Source: Streptomyces sp. DI166 (GTDB lineage Bacteria > Actinomycetota > Actinomycetes > Streptomycetales > Streptomycetaceae). From it: DNA of 38,049 nucleotides. Positions 30,962 to 37,060 of this stretch are shown piece by piece (position 1 is the stretch's first letter; each line of letters begins with the position of its first letter). The position numbers and the translations under genes are program-made. The stretch is from NCBI RefSeq assembly GCF_900091315.1, contig NZ_FLSP01000085.1:1-38049 (forward strand), read 5' to 3'. The notes under the pieces were generated by a model. That model was not told the origin of the DNA. It searched no databases and saw nothing but the letters and a program-made list of their open reading frames with translations.

Positions 30962-32110
30962 CTACCGCCCCAGCACCACCGTCCCCGACGAGCAGAACCA
31001 GCCCCCCGTCCCGGACGCCACGGCGAGCCGGGGCAGGTCTCCGTCGCGGGCCCGTACCTGACGCGCCCCGCACTCTCCGCGCAGTTGCCGTACCGCCTCC
31101 ACGATGAGGAACAGTCCGCGCATACCGGGGTGCTGGGCGGACAGTCCGCCGCCGTCGGTGTTGACAGGCAGCTCCCGGGAGCGGACGAACGCCCCGCCCT
31201 CGCCCTTCTTGCAGAAGCCCAGGTCCTCCAGGGTCACCAGGGTCATGTAGGAGAAGGCGTCGTAGATCTGGGCGAGGTCGATCTCGGCGGGGCGGACACC
31301 GGCCCGCCCGAAGGCGAGCCGTCCGCTCACCGCGGCCGGGGAGACGGTGAAGTCCTCCCACTCGGACATCGTGGAGTGGGAGACGTACTCGCCCGTGCCG
31401 AGGATCCACACCGGTTCCGTGCGGCAGTCCCGGGCGTACTCCTCGGCCGCCAGCAGGACCGCGGCGCCGCCGTCGGAGCGGATGCAGCAGTGCAGCCTGG
31501 TGAACGGGTCCGCGATCATCGGCCCCGACAGGACGTCGTCGACGGTGATCGGGTCGCGGAACATGGCCTCCGGGTTGAGCGCGGCGTACTCGCGGGCCTG
31601 TACGGCGACCTCGGCCAGCTCCTCGATCGTCGTGCCGTGTTCGATCATGTGGCGGCGGGCGGCCATGGCGTACTTGGCGATCAGGGTGTGGCCGTACGGG
31701 ACCTCGTACTGCAGGGGGCCGCGGGCGCCGAAGGAGAGGTCGCCGGTTCTGCGGCCCGCCCTGATGTCGGCGCGGGCGGTGGAGCCGTAGACGAGCAGGA
31801 CGGCGTTGGCGTGGCCCGCGGCGATGGCGTCCGCCGCGTGCGCGGCCATGACCTCCCAGGTCGAGCCGCCGACCGAGGTGGAGTCGACCCAGGTGGGGCG
31901 CAGGCCCAGGTACTCGGCGATCTCCACGGGGGCGAGGACGCCGGTGCCGGCGGAGGCGAGGCCGTCGATGCGGGCGCGGTCGAGACCGGCGTCCGCGAGG
32001 GCGCGGCGGGCGGCCTGGGCGTGCAGGGTGTACGGGGTCGCGTCGTCGAGGCGGCCGCAGTCGGAGAGGGCCACACCGACCACGGCGACGTTCCGGTTTC
32101 CGGCAGTCAC
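30962..32110 (-). CDS. Thiolase-fold lipid-transfer/aldolase-like protein (Ltp-type)
   Basis: A 382-residue SCP-x/Ltp-like thiolase-fold protein. The usual nucleophile Cys is replaced by Ser (STSVGGST, about 77-84). His327 remains in HPGMRG, and there is a Cys in GTGGWFCSSGTVV near the end. QIYDAFSYMTLVTLEDLGF (281-299) holds tyrosines in the region implicated in Ltp2 retro-aldolases. Loss of the nucleophilic Cys argues against thiolysis and for an aldol-type C-C cleavage with a DUF35 partner, found at 27683. GTG 32110 is preceded by GGGAG. It is divergent from the FadE gene at 32203, with operator 32167-32181 between. Confidence 0.88.
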   Translation of the reverse strand: MTAGNRNVAVVGVALSDCGRLDDATPYTLHAQAARRALADAGLDRARIDGLASAGTGVLAPVEIAEYLGLRPTWVDSTSVGGSTWEVMAAHAADAIAAGHANAVLLVYGSTARADIRAGRRTGDLSFGARGPLQYEVPYGHTLIAKYAMAARRHMIEHGTTIEELAEVAVQAREYAALNPEAMFRDPITVDDVLSGPMIADPFTRLHCCIRSDGGAAVLLAAEEYARDCRTEPVWILGTGEYVSHSTMSEWEDFTVSPAAVSGRLAFGRAGVRPAEIDLAQIYDAFSYMTLVTLEDLGFCKKGEGGAFVRSRELPVNTDGGGLSAQHPGMRGLFLIVEAVRQLRGECGARQVRARDGDLPRLAVASGTGGWFCSSGTVVLGR

Positions 32111-32166
32111 GACTGGCCACTCCCATCAGTGCGCCCCTCTGGGCATCTGGACCCGGCACTCCTAAT

Positions 32167-32181
32167 ATGACGGACCGTCAG
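32167..32181. promoter_or_regulatory. Operator ATGACG-GAC-CGTCAG
   Basis: One mismatch at the outermost base. It lies between the divergent thiolase-fold and FadE genes and overlaps TAATAT (32163-32168), a possible -10 for the FadE gene. Confidence 0.78.
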
Positions 32182-32202
32182 ATCCGGAGGGAAGGGGCAG
32201 CG

Positions 32203-33291
32203 ATGGATGCCGGACTCACCGCGGAACAGGTCGAGATACGCCGGACACTCCGCGAACTGCTCCACAAGCGCTGCGGCCCCGAGGAACTGCGCGCCGCGGT
32301 CGACACGCCCGCCGGACACGACCCGGTCCTCTGGACGGTCCTCTCCGACCAGCTCGGCCTGCCGGGCCTGGCGCTCCCGGAGCGGTTCGACGGAGTCGGC
32401 GGCTCGGTGACGGAACTGGCCCTGGCGGCGGAGGAGTTGGGCCGCGCGCTGGCCCCGACCCCGTTCCTCGCCACGGCCGTGCTGGCCGCCCCCCTCGTCC
32501 TCGCCCTGGGCACGGACGCACAGCGCGCCGACCTCCTGCCCCGAATCGCCGGCGGCTGCCTCACCTGCGCCCTGGCGGCCCCCACCGCCTGTCTGGCCCT
32601 CACCGGCGACAACCGCGGCGACTGGGCGGGCGGCGGGCGCGCGGGCGGGGTCCAGGCCAGGCGCTCGGGCGCGGAGTGGCTCCTGTACGGCGAGGTCGAC
32701 CGTGTCCTCGACGGCCACAGCGCGGACCTCCTCCTGGTGCCGGCCCACACCGGCGGCTACGCCCGCTCCCGTACGGACCTGTTCCTGGTCCCCTCCGACG
32801 CCCCCGGACTCGTCCGTACCCGCCTCACGACCCTCGACCAGACCCGCCCCCTGGCCCGCGTCCAGCTCCGGAACGTGCGGGCCGAACTGCTGGGCACGGG
32901 TGATGCCGACGTCCCGGCAGCCCTGTCCCTGCTGGGCGCGTCGGCCGCCACGGTCCTCGCCTGCGAGGCGGTGGGCGCCGCCGCCCGCGCCCTGGAGCTG
33001 ACGGTGGACCACACCAGGCAACGCGAACAGTTCGGCCGCCCCATCGCCTCCTTCCAGGCGGTGAAACACCGCCTGGCGGACGTGTACGTCCAGGTGGAGG
33101 CGGCCCGCTCGGCGGCGTACTACGCGGCGTGGGCGGCGGGGGCGACGGGGGCGACCGACCGGGGGGAGCCGCCGGCTGGGGGTGAGTCCCCTGCTCGGGG
33201 GGAGCCACCCGGCCGGGGAGAGCCGCCCGCCCGGGGAGAGTTCCCCGCCCGGGGGGAGCCACCCGCTCGGGGGAGCCGCCCGCCCGGGTAG
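32203..33291 (+). CDS. Acyl-CoA dehydrogenase, N-terminal open frame of an interrupted gene
   Basis: 362 codons from ATG 32203, behind GGAGGGAAGGGG, to TAG 33291. The dehydrogenase part is normal to about base 33150: N-terminal helices (AEQVEIRRTLRELLHKRCGP), a middle domain without the WCQG...GAGSD flavin signature, and the C-terminal QFGRPIASFQAVKHRLADVY and SAAYYAAWAAG. Instead of the last helices it then runs into six to seven copies of GEPPAR and stops when one G is missing from the seventh copy. The missing end is encoded at 33488-33700 in another frame. Like the gene at 10316 it looks like a non-catalytic partner subunit. Whether the break is real or a homopolymer error cannot be decided here. 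Confidence 0.75.
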   Translation: MDAGLTAEQVEIRRTLRELLHKRCGPEELRAAVDTPAGHDPVLWTVLSDQLGLPGLALPERFDGVGGSVTELALAAEELGRALAPTPFLATAVLAAPLVLALGTDAQRADLLPRIAGGCLTCALAAPTACLALTGDNRGDWAGGGRAGGVQARRSGAEWLLYGEVDRVLDGHSADLLLVPAHTGGYARSRTDLFLVPSDAPGLVRTRLTTLDQTRPLARVQLRNVRAELLGTGDADVPAALSLLGASAATVLACEAVGAAARALELTVDHTRQREQFGRPIASFQAVKHRLADVYVQVEAARSAAYYAAWAAGATGATDRGEPPAGGESPARGEPPGRGEPPARGEFPARGEPPARGSRPPG

Positions 33292-33450
33292 AGTTCCCCG
33301 CCCGCGGAGAGTCGCCCGACCGGGGGAAGCCGCTCGCTGGGGGAGAGCCACCCGCCCGCGGAGAGCCGCCCACCCGGGGGGAGCCCCCCACCCGGGGGGA
33401 GCCGCCCACCCGGGGGGAGCCCCCCACCCGGGGAGAGCCGCCCGCCCCGG
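33163..33450 (+). repeat. 18-bp minisatellite, about 16 copies, encoding (GEPPAR)n
   Basis: Units such as GGAGAGCCGCCCGCCCGG follow each other without spacers. Fourteen are 18 bases long. Unit 7 (33271-33287) is 17, and the last (33432-33450) is best read as 19. Most units translate as GEPPAR or close variants (GESPAR, GEFPAR, GEPPTR). The array sits inside the acyl-CoA dehydrogenase gene between two conserved helices. Confidence 0.92.
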
Positions 33451-33700
33451 AAAGACCCCCCCACCCCCCCACGACCCCATCGCCCCCCTGGCCCTCGCCC
33501 AAGCCCTGGAAGCTGTCCGCGTGGCCTCCGCCGAGGCGATTCAGCTGCATGGGGGTATCGGGTTCACCTGGGAGCACGGCGCCCAGCTCTACTTCAAGCG
33601 CGCCGCAGGTGATGAGCTGCTCTTCGGTCCCGTGCACCGGCTCAGGGGGTACGCGGCCGAGGTGGCTCGGTTGTTCGAGGCGGCGGAGGTGACGGTGTGA
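33182..33700 (+). pseudogene. Acyl-CoA dehydrogenase, C-terminal part in a shifted frame
   Basis: This frame is open from a GTG at 33182 through the repeat, but only the part from about 33488 is dehydrogenase: LALAQALEAVRVASAEAIQL then HGGIGFTWEHGAQLYFKRAA, the final helices of the family. Relative to the N-terminal frame (codon phase 1), repeat units 8-16 read GEPPAR in phase 0 and this end is in phase 2, so two single-base losses would explain everything. Its TGA overlaps the GTG of the next gene by 4 bases, showing that this frame was, or is, the translated end of the operon's dehydrogenase gene. Confidence 0.65.
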
Positions 33701-34173
33701 TCGGCGTCCGGGTGGTGCAGAAGGTGTCCTCCACGCGCGGGTTCGCCAAGGTCGCCCCGCATGTCGTCCCCGCGCTCGACAGGGCCGTCCACCGGCTCAC
33801 CCGGGGCCGCGTCCTGCTCAGCGCCCAGTTGCTGCCCGGCGTGATCCTGACCTCCACCGGGGCCCGCAGCGGGCAGCCCCGGCGGACGCCGCTCGCCTGT
33901 ATGCCGGAGCCCGAGCGGGGGAGTTGGCTGCTGATCGGGTCCAACTTCGGGCGTACCGGGCACCCCGCCTGGACCGCGAACCTGCTCGCCCGTCCCGACG
34001 CCGAGATCAACTGGAAGGGCGCCGACATCCCGGTCACCGCGCGGCTGCTTGAGGGGGAGGAGCGGGCGGCCGCGTGGAAGGCCGCGCTCGCCTTCTGGCC
34101 GCCGTACGCCACGTATCAGGCGCGGGTGGAGCGGGAGATCCGGCTCTTCCGGCTCGTCCGGCGCAGCCCCTGA
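33697..34173 (+). CDS. Deazaflavin (F420)-dependent nitroreductase-family protein
   Basis: 158 residues of the Ddn/TIGR00026 family: LLPGVILTSTGARSGQPRRT, then GSWLLIGSNFGRTGHPAWTA and NLLARPDAEINWKGADIPVT. Members bind F420H2 and reduce quinones or other acceptors. The N-terminus (RVVQKVSSTRGFAKVAPHVV) is amphipathic. GTG 33697 overlaps the upstream dehydrogenase TGA by 4 bases, so it is coupled and belongs to the operon under operator 32167-32181. It may reoxidise or reduce a pathway intermediate. It is convergent with the LysE gene, 7 bases apart. Confidence 0.88.
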   Translation: MIGVRVVQKVSSTRGFAKVAPHVVPALDRAVHRLTRGRVLLSAQLLPGVILTSTGARSGQPRRTPLACMPEPERGSWLLIGSNFGRTGHPAWTANLLARPDAEINWKGADIPVTARLLEGEERAAAWKAALAFWPPYATYQARVEREIRLFRLVRRSP

Positions 34174-34180
34174 ACGGGGC

Positions 34181-34786
34181 TCACAGCGTGTGCTGCACCA
34201 GCAGGAACGCCCCGATGCCCAGCATCGCCGCCCCGCTGGTCCGGGTCACCGCGCGGGCCGCCGCCGGGCGGGCGCCCAGGACCGCGCGGGCGCCGAAGCC
34301 GACGGAGAGGTAGACCGCGGCGCAGCACGCCATGTGGAGCAGTCCGAGGGTGGCCGTCTGCGCGGGGACCGGCAGGTGGCCGCCGCCCGTGACCAGGAAC
34401 TGCGGCAGGACCGACAGGTACAGCAGCAGCCCCTTCGGGTTCAGGCCGCTGATCACGGCCCCGCGCAGGAAGACCCGCTCTCCCGTGCCCTCCGCCGCCC
34501 CGGGCACCCCCGGCCGCCGCAGCACGCTCCAGCCGAGCCAGACCAGGTACCCGGCCCCGGCCACCGTCAGCCCGGTCAGCAGCGCGGGACGGCTCGCGAC
34601 GAGTACCGCGAGTCCCGCCGCCGCCAGCACCGTGTGCAGGGCGTAACCGCTCACGAGTCCCGCCACCGCCCGCGCCACCGAGCCGCCGCGCAGCCCCGCC
34701 GAGATCGCGTACGCCCAGTCGGCGCCCGGCACACAGACCAGCAGCAGATCGAGGGCGAGGAAGGAGATGAGGGTTCCCGAGTCCAT
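34181..34786 (-). CDS. LysE/RhtB-family amino acid exporter
   Basis: 201 residues with about six hydrophobic segments (LISFLALDLLLVCVPGADWA, ALHTVLAAAGLAVLVASRPA, LTVAGAGYLVWLGWSVLRRP, then FLRGAVISGLNPKGLLLYLS and LLHMACCAAVYLSVGFG). VPGADWA and GLNPKG are the family hallmarks. ATG 34786 is 7 bases after TAATCT (minus strand, 34794-34799), so the mRNA is probably leaderless; the frame is open further upstream but without family similarity. It is divergent from the Lrp/AsnC gene that most likely controls it. Confidence 0.88.
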   Translation of the reverse strand: MDSGTLISFLALDLLLVCVPGADWAYAISAGLRGGSVARAVAGLVSGYALHTVLAAAGLAVLVASRPALLTGLTVAGAGYLVWLGWSVLRRPGVPGAAEGTGERVFLRGAVISGLNPKGLLLYLSVLPQFLVTGGGHLPVPAQTATLGLLHMACCAAVYLSVGFGARAVLGARPAAARAVTRTSGAAMLGIGAFLLVQHTL

Positions 34787-34821
34787 AGCGGGCAGATTAG
34801 GCGGGAATGGCCCGAAAGTGT

Positions 34822-34840
34822 TGTCGATATTTGCTCGACA
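34822..34840. promoter_or_regulatory. Inverted repeat TGTCGA-N7-TCGACA
   Basis: Perfect 6-base arms around an AT-rich 7-base centre in the gap between the LysE and Lrp/AsnC genes. It is a good candidate binding site for the Lrp/AsnC protein. Confidence 0.55.
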
Positions 34841-34868
34841 CCGGGCTTCATGGGGGAAGATCTGCCCC

Positions 34869-35321
34869 ATGGACGACGTTGATCGGAAAATTCTTGCCGA
34901 GCTCCAGCAGGACGGGCGGCTGACCGTCACCGAGCTGGCCGGACGGGTGCGGCTGAGCGTCTCGCCCTGTCACCGCCGGCTCAGGGAGCTGGAGCGCTCG
35001 GGGGCGATCAGCGGCTACCGCGCGGTCGTGGACCCGGCCGCCGTGGGCCTGACCTTCGAGGCGCTGGTCTTCGTCTCGATGCGGCAGGAGGACCGCGACA
35101 CCGTCGCCGAGTTCGAGCGGGCCATCGGGGAGATCGAGCATGTCCTGGACGCCCAGCGGCTGTTCGGCGAGCCGGACTACCTGCTGCGGGTGGCGACCGC
35201 CGACCTCGCCGCCTTCCAGCGGCTCTACGACGAGCGTCTGGCCACCCTGCCGGGCGTGCAGCGGCTGACCTCGACGCTGGTGATGAAGCACGTGGTGCGC
35301 GACCGCCCGCTGCCCGCATAG
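34869..35321 (+). CDS. Lrp/AsnC-family transcriptional regulator
   Basis: 150 residues: an N-terminal winged helix-turn-helix (MDDVDRKILAELQQDGRLTV, TELAGRVRLSVSPCHRRLRE) and a C-terminal RAM ligand-binding domain (LTFEALVFVSMRQEDRDTVA, VLDAQRLFGEPDYLLRVATA). Such proteins form dimers to octamers and respond to amino acids. The divergent LysE-type exporter is the expected target, so the pair probably exports an amino acid when it accumulates. ATG 34869 has GGGGGAAG about 9 bases upstream. Confidence 0.92.
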   Translation: MDDVDRKILAELQQDGRLTVTELAGRVRLSVSPCHRRLRELERSGAISGYRAVVDPAAVGLTFEALVFVSMRQEDRDTVAEFERAIGEIEHVLDAQRLFGEPDYLLRVATADLAAFQRLYDERLATLPGVQRLTSTLVMKHVVRDRPLPA

Positions 35322-35324
35322 CGG

Positions 35325-35358
35325 CAGGCGGCCGTCCACCTCGGTGAACGGCCGCCTG
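35325..35358. terminator. Bidirectional terminator hairpin
   Basis: Perfect 11-bp stem CAGGCGGCCGT / ACGGCCGCCTG around a 12-base loop, four bases after the Lrp/AsnC stop and between convergent genes. There is no T tract, as is usual in Streptomyces. Confidence 0.75.
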
Positions 35359-35410
35359 ACAGACAGGACTTGGGGCCTGGGGAGAGCGAAAGGGGAGCGT
35401 GCCGGGGCGC

Positions 35411-36058
35411 CTACTTCGTGGGCTTCTTGCCCGTCACGCCCAGGTGCACCAACAGCGCCAGGTTCGGCTTGAGTTCCGCCTGCTTGACACCCCAGGACTG
35501 GAAGCCCTTCTGGTGCGAGGCCACCGCCGCGAGCATCGCGACCAGCGCACCCGCCACCGCGGCCGGGTTGACGTCCTTGTCGACCTTGCCCTTGGCCTGC
35601 AACTCGGCGACCGCGTCCGCGAGGGAGTTGTTCACGGAGTTGAGGATCTTCATACGGAGTTTGTAGAAGCGCTTGTCGCCCTCGGCCGCGCCGAGATCGA
35701 CCACGCGCAGGATCGCGTCGTGCTTGCGCCAGAACTCCAGGAACCCGTCGACGAGTTCCTGCGAGGTCTGCCAGGCCGACTTGCCGACCCAGGAGCGGCC
35801 CTGGAGGAGTTCGGTCAACCCGGCGCCCTCGGCGGCCATTTGATCGGCGATCTCCAGGACGGCGCCCTCGACGTCCGGGAAGTACTGGTAGAAGGTCGCG
35901 GGTGAAGTGCCCGCCTTCCGGGCGACATCGATGACCTTGACGTCCCGGTAGGGGGAGGAGCTGAGCATCTCGCTGAGGCAGTCGAGCAGCTTCTGCCGGG
36001 TCGCCTGCCCACGCCGACCGGCCACGCGGCCGTCGACGGTACGCACTTGTCCTGTCAT
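35411..36058 (-). CDS. TetR-family transcriptional regulator, candidate repressor of the acyl-CoA regulon
   Basis: 215 residues. The N-terminal HTH spans about 20-70: RQKLLDCLSEMLSSSPYRDV, then VIDVARKAGTSPATFYQYFP, whose ATFYQYF is the TetR recognition helix. The C-terminal ligand domain is all-helical, with LVDGFLEFWRKHDAILRVVD and a Lys-rich end. ATG 36058 lies 6 bases after TAAGCT (minus strand, 36065-36070), giving a leaderless transcript. A degenerate copy of the CTGACG-N3-CGTCAG palindrome (36052-36066) covers start codon and -10, suggesting autoregulation. It is the only TetR gene in the window, so it is the best candidate for binding the other eight sites. Confidence 0.9.
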   Translation of the reverse strand: MTGQVRTVDGRVAGRRGQATRQKLLDCLSEMLSSSPYRDVKVIDVARKAGTSPATFYQYFPDVEGAVLEIADQMAAEGAGLTELLQGRSWVGKSAWQTSQELVDGFLEFWRKHDAILRVVDLGAAEGDKRFYKLRMKILNSVNNSLADAVAELQAKGKVDKDVNPAAVAGALVAMLAAVASHQKGFQSWGVKQAELKPNLALLVHLGVTGKKPTK

Positions 36059-36066
36059 GCCGTCAG
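36052..36066. promoter_or_regulatory. Degenerate operator CTGTCA-TGC-CGTCAG at the tetR start
   Basis: The right arm is perfect and the left arm matches 4 of 6. It overlaps the ATG (36056-36058) and the -10 edge of the TetR gene. Confidence 0.5.
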
Positions 36067-36180
36067 CTTACCGAGGGGTGATCGGAGCGCGATTCGGCCG
36101 ACTGCAAATGGGGTGCGCGAGGGTTCGGAGCCTGGTGTGCCTGGTCTGCGCGGTGCGTGAGCGCCCGTTACTTTGGCGGC

Positions 36181-36897
36181 ATGGCCGAAAACAGGGCATC
36201 TCGGTATGCGGAGGGCGTCCCCTGCTGGGTGGACGTCCAGCTTCCCGACGTCGAGGCGGGCAAGCGGTTCTACGGTGATCTCTTCGGATGGAGCTTCGAG
36301 GACAGTTACGCGCTCAAGGAGGGGGAGCGCGTCGCCGCGCTGCTCCCCAAGACGGACGGGCGGATGCCGACCGTGTGGACCGTCTACTTCGCCACCCCGG
36401 ATGTCGAGGCGTTGGCCCGGCGGGTCCTGGAGGCGGGCGGGAACATCGTCGCCGCGCCCCTGGAGACCCGCTCGGGGGAGGCGGTGACCGCCCTGGTCAC
36501 CGACCCCGAGGGCGCCGTCTTCGGCCTCTGGCAGCCGCTCGCCCACCCCGGCTTCGGCCGCCGCCACGAGATCGGCACCTTCGCCTGGGCGCAGCTGTAC
36601 GCCCGGGACACCGAGACCGCCAACGACTTCTACGGCCCCCTCTTCCACGCGGCCCTCTTCGGCCCGGACGCCAAGCCCGACTTCGGGCGCGCCCCGGTCG
36701 CCGACGTCTTCTTCCCGGAGATGCCGCCGCACTTCGTCGTCCACTTCCGGGTGGCGGACTGCGCGCGGGCCGTGGAGCGGGTGACGGGTCTCGGCGGACG
36801 GGTCCAGGCGCCACCCTTTGAGACGTCGTACGGCACTGTGGCCGTAGTCACGGACAATCAAGGGGCCTCTTTCGCGCTGCTCCAGCGGCCGGACTGA
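36181..36897 (+). CDS. VOC-family (glyoxalase/bleomycin-resistance fold) protein with two domains
   Basis: 238 residues with two VOC modules in tandem: CWVDVQLPDVEAGKRFYGDL then FGWSFEDSYALKEGERVAAL, and FAWAQLYARDTETANDFYGP then FGRAPVADVFFPEMPPHFVV. The first module ends DPEGAVFGLWQP and the second DNQGASFALLQRP, both typical of the hydroxylase-like VOC group of Streptomyces. The function is unknown. ATG 36181 is 6 bases after TACTTT, so it is probably leaderless; the frame is open from a GTG at 36157. It is divergent from the TetR gene. Confidence 0.85.
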   Translation: MAENRASRYAEGVPCWVDVQLPDVEAGKRFYGDLFGWSFEDSYALKEGERVAALLPKTDGRMPTVWTVYFATPDVEALARRVLEAGGNIVAAPLETRSGEAVTALVTDPEGAVFGLWQPLAHPGFGRRHEIGTFAWAQLYARDTETANDFYGPLFHAALFGPDAKPDFGRAPVADVFFPEMPPHFVVHFRVADCARAVERVTGLGGRVQAPPFETSYGTVAVVTDNQGASFALLQRPD

Positions 36898-36913
36898 GGT
36901 TTTTGTCCGGAGA

Positions 36914-36970
36914 CACCCCGATTTGCCCCCGGGTTCGCAACCGCGCCCCGGGACAGGAAGAATCGGGGTG
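36914..36970 (+). terminator. Nested stem-loop between the VOC and afsK genes
   Basis: Perfect 10-bp outer stem CACCCCGATT (36914-36923) / AATCGGGGTG (36961-36970). The loop contains two CCCGGG palindromes that can pair. It is 17 bases after the VOC stop and about 90 before afsK, so it could be a terminator or a leader structure. Confidence 0.5.
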
Positions 36971-36974
36971 CGTG

Positions 36975-36986
36975 CCGCCATGGCGG
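36975..36986. promoter_or_regulatory. Palindrome CCGCCATGGCGG
   Basis: A perfect 12-bp palindrome immediately after the large stem-loop, in the afsK upstream region. It may be a dimeric regulator site or a second hairpin. Confidence 0.35.
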
Positions 36987-37060
36987 TGCCGTGGTGAGAC
37001 GCTGCACGGGGTCGCGTACATACGTGGGTGACGCGGCCCGTACGGGGAGGTGGCAGGCAA

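Noticed and set aside
33163..33450. CRISPR-like array of short repeats
   Set aside because: Units are contiguous, with no unique spacers, and the array is in frame with a gene. It is a coding minisatellite.
32825..33637. Long minus-strand ORFs rich in Gly-Gly-Ser-Pro-Arg repeats
   Set aside because: They are the reverse reading of the G/C-rich minisatellite and of the dehydrogenase gene. There is no ribosome-binding site or recognisable domain.
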